From an uncultured Porticoccus sp. (GTDB lineage Bacteria; Pseudomonadota; Gammaproteobacteria; Pseudomonadales; Porticoccaceae): DNA of 40,986 bases. A program made the position numbers and the translations under genes. The DNA lies in NCBI GenBank assembly GCA_905181945.1, contig CAJIZZ010000002.1, forward strand, positions 1 through 40,986. The letters run 5' to 3'. The number at the start of each line of letters is the position of its first letter. The first letter of the stretch is position 1. The notes below the pieces were generated by a model. The model made no database searches, was not told where the DNA came from, and saw only the letters and a list, made by a program, of their open reading frames with translations. Of this stretch, positions 1 through 8,044 are shown piece after piece.

Positions 1-1417
1 CATTATTAAGGCCGTCTTTCATAGCACATGCACCCGTACCACAAGCAGCAGTTTCGAAACTGTTAACAGCGTGAATATCGCCGTCTTGGTTGATACCGCC
101 ACCTTGTAGCCAGTTACAAGGGTTAGAGTTACCAGAGTTAACTTCTTCTAGATAACCACGACCAAAGTATGTGCGACTAATACCGCGCCACAAAGAGCTC
201 CAAGAAGAAACCAAGAAGTGCCATGCATCAGCGTGAGCTGTACGACGGTCATCTGGGTTAGTCCAAGTACCTTTAGGTAGACGGAACTGAGTTGCATAAC
301 GACACCCGTCATTAATACGCTCTGTAGGTACAAGACTTTGAGTCATCATTACCCAAATACCAGAGGTAAACGCTGTGGGGTTTGCGTTATACGTATGCCA
401 GCCCCAACGACTACATCCTTCAAAGTCTAAACGCCAGCTAGCGTCGGCCTTAACAGTAATGAGGCATGGTGCATGCATAATTGAGTCAAGTTTAGCGAAG
501 GGAGAAGGTACAGCTACATCTGGATGAGTGTAAGGTACGTCAACAAATGCAACAGTCCTAACTTCACCAGGAATACACATAGCCTTAATACGACTAGTTA
601 GACCACGGCGACCATCTTCAATAACTTCGTTTGCAAAGATATCCCATGCTTCAACGCCTTCGTCAGCAATAGTTTCTTGAACCATTTCGCGAATCATTGA
701 CGTACCAGCAATACGTGTCTTCTCATCAAGAATCCAGTATTTTACAGTACGTACGTTACGCTGGCTTTCATGCAACCAATCCCGTAGCGGGGTATCGTTG
801 ACGCCAGTTTTACGGCAAGTGATCTGCAAACCGTCACCGAAGCGCTGGATTTGACCGTTTGACATAGAACCTGGTCCAACAGCACCAGTATCAATTACGT
901 GTGTTACGCCACCTACCCATGCACACAAGTATCCTTCGAAGAATACAGGAATGATAGTTGCAATATCGCAAGGGTGAACGTTACCAGTCTGACAATCATT
1001 GTTAGTGAACATGTCACCTTCATTGATTCCAGGGTTGATTTCCCAGTTGTTCTGGATCATATACTTGATCGCAGCACCCATGGTACCAACGTGAATGATA
1101 ATACCAGTAGATGTAGCAATACAGTCACCAGCTACGTTGTAAAGGGTGAAACACAACTCACCTTCTTGCTCAACGATTGGAGACGCTGCAATCTTCTTAG
1201 CAACTTCACGAGAGTTAACCAATCCCGCACGTACTTTAGAAAAAATACGCTCGTATTTGATTGGATCTTTTTCTTTCAATGTTAAGGTTTTGATACCGTC
1301 GTAGTGCCCGGTTTCTGACGCACGCGCCAGAATACCATTACGGTTCTCATCCAAAGACATACCATTTCTCAATAGTTTGCCTAATTCTGCACCTTTTAAG
1401 GTTTGTAAAATAGTCAT
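1..1417 (-). CDS. acxB: Acetone carboxylase alpha subunit, 3'-truncated by the window edge
   Basis: An uninterrupted minus-strand frame runs from an ATG at 1417 to the left edge (about 472 codons; the family has about 770). It is the hydantoinase-B-type subunit of the acetone carboxylase heterohexamer, which carboxylates acetone to acetoacetate with ATP and holds the Mn(II) site. The NVHPCD motif (H148, D151) and GGVTH (H173) sit where, from memory, the Xanthobacter alpha subunit has its Mn ligands, two residues offset. SPIVEQEGELCFTLYN, HVGTMGAAIKYMI and RWGWHTYNA closely match that protein. A GAGGG ribosome site lies about 8 bases before the ATG. It starts 28 bp after acxA, giving the known acxA-acxB order; acxC would lie beyond the left edge. 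Related acetophenone carboxylases or oxoprolinases are less likely given the close match. Confidence 0.93.
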   Translation of the reverse strand, partial: MTILQTLKGAELGKLLRNGMSLDENRNGILARASETGHYDGIKTLTLKEKDPIKYERIFSKVRAGLVNSREVAKKIAASPIVEQEGELCFTLYNVAGDCIATSTGIIIHVGTMGAAIKYMIQNNWEINPGINEGDMFTNNDCQTGNVHPCDIATIIPVFFEGYLCAWVGGVTHVIDTGAVGPGSMSNGQIQRFGDGLQITCRKTGVNDTPLRDWLHESQRNVRTVKYWILDEKTRIAGTSMIREMVQETIADEGVEAWDIFANEVIEDGRRGLTSRIKAMCIPGEVRTVAFVDVPYTHPDVAVPSPFAKLDSIMHAPCLITVKADASWRLDFEGCSRWGWHTYNANPTAFTSGIWVMMTQSLVPTERINDGCRYATQFRLPKGTWTNPDDRRTAHADAWHFLVSSWSSLWRGISRTYFGRGYLEEVNSGNSNPCNWLQGGGINQDGDIHAVNSFETAACGTGACAMKDGLNN

Positions 1418-1445
1418 TTTAATTTCCCTCTATTATCCTATTGAT

Positions 1446-3671
1446 CTAGATCGCATCGACAGTGTTGAAAGCTACTTTCTGTATTGCGTCGGTTTCAACC
1501 AAGTGGAAAAGACGATGGTTATCCAGGAACGTTTCGAAGCCGGTTGGCACTACAAAAGTAGTTGCATCGGATTCAATAACACACGGACCCTTAACGTGGT
1601 TACCAGGCATCAAGCTTTCCATATGATAAAGATCAGCTTCAACCCACTTACGTTGGTCGTAGAACTTACGAGTGCCTGTTTTAGCTCCAGCAGGTGGTTG
1701 TTTTCCGTGATCTTTCTCATTAGGAATAGCAGGTTTGCTAGTCTCAACCGAACCACGAAGAATCGCACCAGTAATGCCAAAACCAAGCTCAGGAGAACGA
1801 GCCGCATCAGCATATACGCGAGCGTATTCTGCATCAAAAGCTGCAACCAATGCTGGCCAATCTTTTTTGTCTTTCACAGATTTCAATGGCGAATCAATTT
1901 CCAAGTCATTCAGCTGACCTAGGTACTGCATGCTATATCCTGGTGTGAAAGTAATGTCTTTCTCAGAGAAACCATTAATTTCAAATTCTTCCAGAATCTT
2001 AACCTTTAGTGTATCCCAAGCTGTTTGTAGCTGTTTAACCGAAACATCTAGATCTTCATCTGTAGACTCTTCAGTGATACCAACATTCACACTCATATCA
2101 TAACGATATTCGAAGTCTGCTGAAGCACAACCAAATGCTGAGAATCCAGCAGCCCAAGCAGGAACGATAGTTTCTTTAAAGCCTAGACCTTTAGTGTAAC
2201 CATAAGCATGAACTGGACCGCCGCCGCCGTATGAGAAACATACGAAGTCGCGTGGGCTATAGCCTTTACCAGAGATCATTGCACGCAGATGTTGACGTAA
2301 AGAAAGGTCAAGTAGCTCGATCACACCCGCAGCAGCGTCTTCCAAAGAAAGACCCATAGGGGTAGCGATTTGCTCTTGTACACATTTTCTTCCGCGCTCA
2401 ACATCAAGCTTCAAGATTCCACCAAGGAAGTTATCTGGGTTCAAGTAACCAAGAATAATATGACAGTCAGTTACAGAAACTGTATCTAGACCGCCTTCTG
2501 GCCAGCAAGTACCAACACGATAACCAGCGCTATCAGGACCTAGCTTTAGAGAGTTTGAATAAGGATCAATACGTACGAAACTACCCGCACCTGCACCGAT
2601 ACTGTCCATAGCTACCATAGGTAGAGAAAGCACCAAGCGAGCCATATCACTATCTTTATGGATAGAGTAGTTGCCGCCAGTGATCAAAGCCATATCAAAG
2701 CTAGTACCACCAATGTCGGAACAAGCAATGTTTTCATAGCCAAGCTGTTCACCTAGATATTTAGCACCAATTACACCACCGATTGGCCCAGACACTAATG
2801 AGCGAGCCAATTCTTTTGCTTTCCAGCCAATGGTACCGCCATGGGTAGCCATTACGCGTAGATCAAAAGTAGCACCATAAGACTTCATTTTGTCGCTTAG
2901 TGCGCCAAGAATCTTACGAGAAGGCTCAGCAGCATAGGCTTCTAGGATTGTTGTATTAGTACGGTGACTTTCCTTACGTGCTGGATAGTAGTCAACAGAA
3001 GCAAATACAGGAATATTAGAGCCTTTGTCTTTAATTACTTTAAGGACCGCATCACGAACAGCATGCTCGTGTGCTGGGTTTAGGTAAGAGCTTAGCAAGC
3101 TAATTGCAATCGCCTTGACGCCCTGATCAACTAGTTCGCCAGCAGCAACAATAGCTTCTTCTACGCGAACAGGTATTACAACATGTCCTTTTGAGTCAAT
3201 ACGCTCAGTTACACCACGAGTGTCGTGGATGTGAACCAAAGATTCATCGTACTTATGCGTATTCAAATGTAGACGATCTTCGAACGCATAGCCTAGGTAG
3301 CACTGAAGTGCACGGCCCATACGATGGAAATCCTCAAAACCTTTACTTACGATAAGTCCGGTACGTAGTCCTTTACGGCCTACAACACGGTTCAGCATCG
3401 CAGTTCCAGAAAAAACACAAGTGACCATTTCTGGATATGTGTCTTCAACTGTACGTCCCCAATGAGCTAAAGCGTCTACACTAGAAGTTAGCACTGCTTT
3501 GGATTCATCAGCATCACTCTGTGCTTTACCGACAACAAAAGAGCCGTCTGCGCGCACAAAGAACGTATCTGTCATAGTTCCGCCTGCATCGATCCCCAGG
3601 ACCTCGACGGGATTAGTTAATTCGTTCAAGTTTATATCCTCTTTCTTATATTCATGAGTTGTTAACTTCAT
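1446..3671 (-). CDS. acxA: Acetone carboxylase beta subunit (hydantoinase A/oxoprolinase family)
   Basis: This is the ATP-dependent subunit thought to phosphorylate acetone and bicarbonate in the cytoplasmic acetone carboxylase complex. Seen: the N-terminal ASKHA-type nucleotide motif GIDAGGTMTDTFFV, then GTAMLNRVVGRKG, MATHGGTIGWKAKELA, SDIGGTSFD and the C-terminal VIESDATTFVVP, all at family positions; 741 aa against about 717. The start is uncertain. The ATG at 3671 has no visible Shine-Dalgarno, whereas a TTG at 3629 (residue 15) follows AGAGG by 8 bases and would give an N-terminus of the length I recall for Xanthobacter AcxA. It heads an acxAB(C) operon. Third codon positions favour C-ending codons such as AAC and ATC more than the neighbouring genes, which may mean high expression. 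No acxR-like activator gene is adjacent on this side. Confidence 0.94.
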   Translation of the reverse strand: MKLTTHEYKKEDINLNELTNPVEVLGIDAGGTMTDTFFVRADGSFVVGKAQSDADESKAVLTSSVDALAHWGRTVEDTYPEMVTCVFSGTAMLNRVVGRKGLRTGLIVSKGFEDFHRMGRALQCYLGYAFEDRLHLNTHKYDESLVHIHDTRGVTERIDSKGHVVIPVRVEEAIVAAGELVDQGVKAIAISLLSSYLNPAHEHAVRDAVLKVIKDKGSNIPVFASVDYYPARKESHRTNTTILEAYAAEPSRKILGALSDKMKSYGATFDLRVMATHGGTIGWKAKELARSLVSGPIGGVIGAKYLGEQLGYENIACSDIGGTSFDMALITGGNYSIHKDSDMARLVLSLPMVAMDSIGAGAGSFVRIDPYSNSLKLGPDSAGYRVGTCWPEGGLDTVSVTDCHIILGYLNPDNFLGGILKLDVERGRKCVQEQIATPMGLSLEDAAAGVIELLDLSLRQHLRAMISGKGYSPRDFVCFSYGGGGPVHAYGYTKGLGFKETIVPAWAAGFSAFGCASADFEYRYDMSVNVGITEESTDEDLDVSVKQLQTAWDTLKVKILEEFEINGFSEKDITFTPGYSMQYLGQLNDLEIDSPLKSVKDKKDWPALVAAFDAEYARVYADAARSPELGFGITGAILRGSVETSKPAIPNEKDHGKQPPAGAKTGTRKFYDQRKWVEADLYHMESLMPGNHVKGPCVIESDATTFVVPTGFETFLDNHRLFHLVETDAIQKVAFNTVDAI

Positions 3672-3688
3672 ATTTTTTGTAAAAAACC

Positions 3689-3728
3689 ATTTAGATACTT
3701 AAGTCTTATAGTTTATATGTATCTAAAT
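3689..3728 (-). promoter_or_regulatory. Perfect 10-bp inverted repeat in the acxA leader
   Basis: ATTTAGATAC (3689-3698) and its exact complement GTATCTAAAT (3719-3728) are separated by 20 AT-rich bases and lie 18-57 bp upstream of the annotated acxA ATG. It could be an operator for a dimeric repressor or activator. As RNA it could form a hairpin; it is followed by GG and six U residues, so an attenuator is also possible. Nothing in the window identifies the binding protein. Confidence 0.45.
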
Positions 3729-4174
3729 CAAACAAAAAATACCCTCAAAAAACCACTTCTTAATTAATGCAATTCAGTAGAAAAATACTTATAAAAATCA
3801 CTGATTTACAAAAATTACCGACAAAAAACCACCGCTATTTGCTCCTTATCTGTTACCTATAAAGAGTATGCGGAGGCTTATATCGAATCGAATTAAAGCA
3901 TGAGAAACTAAGTCTGTCCAACATATTTAACGATAAAATCTCTCCAAAAGAGCTATTTATAGTTATTGATTTTTCATAAGTCATTAATTTTATTTTAATT
4001 TTATTTAATCTGGAGCGAAACAAGCTGCCATATTAATTTTTAGGGATATTAATATTCTATGGCACCCAAGACTACTTCAAATATGTATATACTGAGCGCA
4101 CTAAAACCTACTGCTATTTTCGTTGGTGTGCTACTTACCCCTCCGCCCAAGCAATCCAAAACAGGGAAGCTAAA
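3729..4174. other. AT-rich divergent intergenic region between acxA and gshA
   Basis: About 450 bp with no convincing gene. It must hold the promoters for the acx operon (minus) and gshA (plus). A TATACT box at 4088-4093 is a possible -10 element for gshA, without a good -35. On the minus strand TGGCAG (4030-4025) is followed by GC at 4016-4015, resembling a sigma-54 promoter but with one base too many between the GG and GC elements. A short open frame at 4083-4187 overlaps the gshA start but has no ribosome site. Confidence 0.5.
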
Positions 4175-5761
4175 TTGCCTCTTTTAAGAAATCGTCTCAA
4201 TTTACTTGCTGAAGATACTGCATCAAGAATACTTCTGGGCATCACAAGGGGTATCGAAAAAGAAAGTTTGCGTGTCACTCCAGCAGGAACAATAGCCCAG
4301 ACACCCCATTCATCGTTGCTGGGTTCTGCCCTCACTCATCCACAGATTACTACTGATTTTTCAGAAGCATTGCTTGAATTCATCACCCCTCCGTCAACCA
4401 ATGCAAATGAAATATTACAAACATTAGAAGATATCCACCGTTTTACCTATCAACAGATAGGCAATGAGATACTCTGGACTAGCAGTATGCCTTGCCAACT
4501 AAGTGGTGAAAGTGATATTCCCGTTGGGAAATATGGGTCATCAAACATTGGGGCAATGAAGCATACTTATAGGCTGGGGCTAGGCCATCGATACGGGCGA
4601 CTCATGCAGACTATAGCCGGCATCCATTACAACTTCTCGGTCCCCGATGAGTTGATGGAGCTGCTAAGAAAGAACGAAAAATCTACGTTATCCCCACAAG
4701 ATTTTAAAACCGAAAATTATTTTTCCCTAATACGAAATTTTCGTCGTCATTTTTGGCTACTACTATATCTATTTGGCGCTTCCTCGGGAATTTGTCGCAG
4801 CTTTGTTAAAGGAAGAGATCATCAGCTGATCCAATTTGATGCCGATGAACACAGTCTGTATCTTCCCTATGCCACATCCATAAGGATGAGTGATTTGGGC
4901 TACCAGAGCAAAGCCCAAGATAAACTGACAGTCTGTTATAACAGCCTACAAAGCTATATTCGTACTCTTGGGGAGACATTGGCTGAGCCTTATCCAGGTT
5001 ATGAGTCAATCGGATTGAAAGATAGTGCCGGAGACTACAAGCAACTAAATCTCAACATATTGCAAATTGAAAATGAATTCTATAGCCCAATACGCCCAAA
5101 ACGAACTGCTCGCCCAGGACAATCACCCCTTCGGGCTTTACAGGCAGCAGGGGTAGAATATATAGAAGTTCGCTGCATTGATCTTAATCCCTTTTTGCCG
5201 CTTGGCATAGATCGTGCGCAAGTAGACTTTATGGACATTTTTCTATTGACCTGTTTGCTCTCCAAAAGCGCTCCAACAGACCAGCATGAATATCATCATA
5301 TACTGGAAAACCAACGATTGATGGTTCACAACGGCAGGAGCCCAGACTTCAAACTTCACAGTCGTGAGGGCATGCGATCTTTTTCAGATTGGGGTCATTC
5401 TATTTTTAAAGAAATGTATCCGGTTGCTCAACTCCTTGATCAACAACACCAAACAACTCGCTACCAAGAAGTTCTAGGTAAGCTAGAAAAACTTATTGAT
5501 GACCCATCTCTCACTCCTTCTGCAAAAATTCTCGAGACAATGAGGGAAACTGGGCAAACCTATTTTAAGGTAGCAATGGGGCATGCACTAAAGAGTCGGG
5601 AATACTTTTTACAGGAGAAGCTTGCACCAGAAACCACTAGAAAATATGAACTAATGGCCGCGGAATCTTTACGACGTCAGAAAAATATTGAAGCATCGGA
5701 TACCCTATCTTTTGATCAATTTCTTGCAGCACATCACCAACAATACGACTTTAAAGTATAG
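4175..5761 (+). CDS. gshA: Glutamate-cysteine ligase
   Basis: Catalyses the first, rate-limiting step of glutathione synthesis (L-Glu + L-Cys + ATP to gamma-glutamylcysteine) in the cytoplasm. The 528-aa protein aligns along its length with the E. coli-type GshA family: GITRGIEKESLRV, GSALTHPQITTDFSEALLEFITP, the MQTIAGIHYNFS and LFGASSGICRSF segments, LQIENEFY.PIRPKR and YIEVRCIDLNPF. The start is a TTG at 4175 preceded by AGGGA; no in-frame ATG fits better, because the family motif GITRGIEKES begins only about 20 residues in. It stands alone on the plus strand, divergent from acxA and converging with the hypothetical gene at 5768 (6 bp between stops). No glutathione synthetase gene (gshB) is in the window. 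Confidence 0.97.
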   Translation: MPLLRNRLNLLAEDTASRILLGITRGIEKESLRVTPAGTIAQTPHSSLLGSALTHPQITTDFSEALLEFITPPSTNANEILQTLEDIHRFTYQQIGNEILWTSSMPCQLSGESDIPVGKYGSSNIGAMKHTYRLGLGHRYGRLMQTIAGIHYNFSVPDELMELLRKNEKSTLSPQDFKTENYFSLIRNFRRHFWLLLYLFGASSGICRSFVKGRDHQLIQFDADEHSLYLPYATSIRMSDLGYQSKAQDKLTVCYNSLQSYIRTLGETLAEPYPGYESIGLKDSAGDYKQLNLNILQIENEFYSPIRPKRTARPGQSPLRALQAAGVEYIEVRCIDLNPFLPLGIDRAQVDFMDIFLLTCLLSKSAPTDQHEYHHILENQRLMVHNGRSPDFKLHSREGMRSFSDWGHSIFKEMYPVAQLLDQQHQTTRYQEVLGKLEKLIDDPSLTPSAKILETMRETGQTYFKVAMGHALKSREYFLQEKLAPETTRKYELMAAESLRRQKNIEASDTLSFDQFLAAHHQQYDFKV

Positions 5762-5767
5762 GTTCTC

Positions 5768-6304
5768 TTAATTAAGCTTTAGTATTGTCGAAAAGTCTGC
5801 AGGGTTATCATCCATGTCTGTCGAAGGGTTGGTGCTGGTATTGGTAGGCTGTACGTCGCCAGTTTGATAAAGGTCAGAACTAGAGCGCTCGGTGAGATAC
5901 AACTTAAAGCGCTTATCTAGATAGTACACAATAGCTCGCATATGTTGCTTGCCTATAAATTCATAGGCCGTCTTTTCTGGGCGATCACAAATATAAAAAC
6001 TGCCCACAAAGTGATCGGTTGTCACGCCCTTAAAGCGACCATAAGTCTTCCATAAATTGAATATATTTAATTTAACGAGCTGGCTATCCACTTTTAGACA
6101 CCAAGACAACTTACCTAGCTTCGGATCAAACCCCTTATAGCGAGCCCTTCCTTGCTGAAATTTTGGATCCTTAGTCCCCATTGGTCTCGTATTTTCGTTT
6201 GATGCGCCCTGCAAGCCTGTACCTAAACCTGTGCCTAAGTCTCCATAAGAAGTAGATGTCATAAAAAGAGAGATGAACAGTGCCAACAAGAATTTTCTAT
6301 ACAT
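5768..6304 (-). CDS. Hypothetical secreted protein with one Cys pair
   Basis: I do not recognise the family. The 178-aa product begins with a clear signal peptide (MYRK, hydrophobic LLALFISLFM, likely cleavage near SYG/DLG at residue 21), so it is probably periplasmic. After it comes a Gly-Leu-Gly-Thr-Gly repeat (residues 24-31), a basic-aromatic middle region, and a Ser/Thr/Asp-rich tail (about 150-170) that looks disordered. Only two cysteines remain in the mature part (C69, C106), which suggests a single disulfide; this is suggestive next to dsbB, whose divergent start lies 140 bp away. The start is an ATG with no strong upstream ribosome site. Composition is like its neighbours, so there is no sign of transfer. 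Confidence 0.75.
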   Translation of the reverse strand: MYRKFLLALFISLFMTSTSYGDLGTGLGTGLQGASNENTRPMGTKDPKFQQGRARYKGFDPKLGKLSWCLKVDSQLVKLNIFNLWKTYGRFKGVTTDHFVGSFYICDRPEKTAYEFIGKQHMRAIVYYLDKRFKLYLTERSSSDLYQTGDVQPTNTSTNPSTDMDDNPADFSTILKLN

Positions 6305-6443
6305 TTATTACACTCTTAATTTTCTATAATGAGTTATATAGTGTTGCATTCTACACAGTCTAAAGATCTAATTCACCATGGTTGACCTGATTGCATTAAA
6401 AAATATTAGTGTTCAACATTTTCCCCCAACCCGAGGCTAAAAG

Positions 6444-6920
6444 TTGATAACAAACAGGCAAATAAATTTTTTCGCTTTTATATTTTGCATGGGGCTCATA
6501 GCGACTGCGCTTTATATGCAGCATGTAATGGAATTACGCCCTTGTTACCTTTGTGTAACACAAAGAGTTTTTGTGGTTACTACAGGGATGCTTACCTTGC
6601 TAGCGTTACTTCACAATAGAGGTCTTAAGATCTACGGATCACTAACTATAGTAAGCGCACTAGGTGGTGGCTACTTTTCCGCCAAACAGTTGTGGCTTCA
6701 AAATCTTCCTGTTGACCAAATTCCTGCCTGTGGGCCACCTGCCGAATATTTATTTAATGCCTTTAACTTTACCGAGGCTTTAAGCATGTTGCTACAAGGT
6801 GATGGGAACTGTGCAACAATACAGTGGACATTTCTGCACTTAAGTATTCCTGGATGGACACTGGTTAGCTTTCTGCTGCTGGCTATACTGGGGCTACTAC
6901 CAATCATTCGCAAACGTTAG
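6444..6920 (+). CDS. dsbB: Disulfide bond formation protein B
   Basis: Inner-membrane quinone reductase that reoxidises DsbA. The 158-aa protein has four predicted membrane helices and both periplasmic cysteine pairs: CYLC (C34, C37) followed by the conserved arginine of the CxxC..QR motif (R41), and C96 with C123 in the second loop. Start is TTG at 6444 behind GAGG; the family motif is at the usual distance from it. It is the first gene of a tight operon: lrgA starts 2 bp after its stop. The partner dsbA is at 31838-32482 in this window, in a different operon. Confidence 0.95.
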   Translation: MITNRQINFFAFIFCMGLIATALYMQHVMELRPCYLCVTQRVFVVTTGMLTLLALLHNRGLKIYGSLTIVSALGGGYFSAKQLWLQNLPVDQIPACGPPAEYLFNAFNFTEALSMLLQGDGNCATIQWTFLHLSIPGWTLVSFLLLAILGLLPIIRKR

Positions 6921-6922
6921 AG

Positions 6923-7288
6923 ATGCTACGAGGATTTATTGCTTTATTGATTTTTCAGGGGATTGGAGAATCCATTGTTTATTTTGGACATTTACCAATA
7001 CCTGGTCCAGTGATTGGCATGATGCTACTTTTTTTAACGTTACAGGCTAGAAATCAAGGCACCCCAGCCTCCCTTGAAAGCATTGCTCACCTCATGATCC
7101 GCTATCTTTATTTGTTCCTGATTCCAGCCTGTGTTGGATGCTTTTTTTTGATCAAAAATAACTTGGAAGGGTGGATCATAATAATCGCTAGTGTTGCTAT
7201 ATCCACTTTTGCAACCATGATCATTGGAGCACTGATGATGAAATATATGCTGACAAGACATCAAAAAAAGTCTAGGGAAAATTCATAA
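6923..7288 (+). CDS. LrgA/CidA family holin-like membrane protein
   Basis: The 121-aa protein has about four hydrophobic helices and the family signature near the N-terminus (LPIPGPVIGMMLLFLTL), plus LIPACVGCFFL. LrgA/CidA proteins are holin-like inner-membrane proteins, linked in Gram-positives to control of murein hydrolases and more recently to pyruvate or other small-molecule transport; the role in gammaproteobacteria is unsettled. Starts with ATG 2 bp after dsbB and ends 2 bp before the lrgB-type gene, so the three are surely co-transcribed. I leave the symbol blank because Lrg and Cid cannot be told apart here. Confidence 0.88.
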   Translation: MLRGFIALLIFQGIGESIVYFGHLPIPGPVIGMMLLFLTLQARNQGTPASLESIAHLMIRYLYLFLIPACVGCFFLIKNNLEGWIIIIASVAISTFATMIIGALMMKYMLTRHQKKSRENS

Positions 7289-7290
7289 TA

Positions 7291-7995
7291 ATGGAAACGG
7301 CAAGCTTAGCTATTATGTTTACGCTAACCCTTTTGGGTTTTTGGGCGGCTACCTGGGTCTTGAGTGCCAGTCAGTCAGAGTCTGTTATTCATCTGTTCCT
7401 GCATCCGTTAGTCGTAGGTCCTTTTCTAGTGACAATTTTTCTCATATTGTTACGCATTGATTATCAGCAATATCGCTTGGCTAATGAACCATTCTTCTTT
7501 TTGCTCGATACCGCAATTGTCGCTTTAGCCGTACCTTTGTATCAGCAATTTTACAACTTCCGAATAGCAGTCAAACCCTTACTGATCACTTTAATATTTA
7601 GTGCCTTTTTTGCAAGCATTAGCGCGGCAGGGTGCGCCTTAATGTTCGGTGTCGATATCAGCAGTATAGCGTCTCTAGCGCCAAAATCAGTAACTACCCC
7701 CATAGCGCTTCGTATTGCAGAAAAGATTGGTGGAGACTTGTCTATGACTGCTGGAATAGTGGTGCTAACCGGGATAATAGGCGCAATTTTTGGACCCGTG
7801 CTATTTAATCGGCTAGGCATCAAAGATGACCGCATTAAGGGGTTTATTCTAGGGATTTGTGCTCACGGCATAGGCGCCGCAAAGGCACTTGAAATTAGTC
7901 GAAAGTGTGGTGCATTTGCTATACTGGGTCTTAGTGCAACTGGAATACTGACTGCTTTAATCTTGCCTTACATTGTTCTCTTTGCAGTAAAGTAA
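7291..7995 (+). CDS. LrgB/CidB family membrane protein
   Basis: Partner of the preceding LrgA-type protein. The 234-aa polypeptide has multiple hydrophobic helices and the LrgB signatures: LAPKSVTTPIALRIAEKIGG (about residues 129-148), LTGIIGAIFGP, and GICAHGIGAAKALE near the C-terminus. Length is normal for the family. It ends the dsbB-lrgA-lrgB operon directly on a strong bidirectional terminator. Known for the family: LrgAB/CidAB form a membrane complex, first described in staphylococcal autolysis and since implicated in glycolate or pyruvate transport. Which substrate applies here cannot be read from the sequence. Confidence 0.9.
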   Translation: METASLAIMFTLTLLGFWAATWVLSASQSESVIHLFLHPLVVGPFLVTIFLILLRIDYQQYRLANEPFFFLLDTAIVALAVPLYQQFYNFRIAVKPLLITLIFSAFFASISAAGCALMFGVDISSIASLAPKSVTTPIALRIAEKIGGDLSMTAGIVVLTGIIGAIFGPVLFNRLGIKDDRIKGFILGICAHGIGAAKALEISRKCGAFAILGLSATGILTALILPYIVLFAVK

Positions 7996-8024
7996 TAAAA
8001 AGGCCCTAACGGGCCTTTTTATTA
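7993..8024. terminator. Bidirectional rho-independent terminator
   Basis: A perfect 14-bp inverted repeat (7993-8006 with 8011-8024; core AAAAAGGCCC and GGGCCTTTTT) with a TAAC loop. It gives a U-run in both directions, so it serves the lrgB end (plus) and the FKBP gene end (minus, stop at 8045). Confidence 0.93.
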
Positions 8025-8044
8025 CTAAGGTATATGGTGACTAC

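Noticed and set aside
899-1285. 128-codon plus-strand open frame
   Set aside because: It is antisense to the well-conserved acxB coding sequence and shows no family features.
1377-1922. 181-codon plus-strand open frame
   Set aside because: Antisense shadow of acxA/acxB, with low-complexity translation and no ribosome site.
4083-4187. 34-codon open frame overlapping the gshA start, with a hydrophobic centre
   Set aside because: No ribosome binding site, no recognisable homology, and it can be explained by chance in AT-rich leader DNA.
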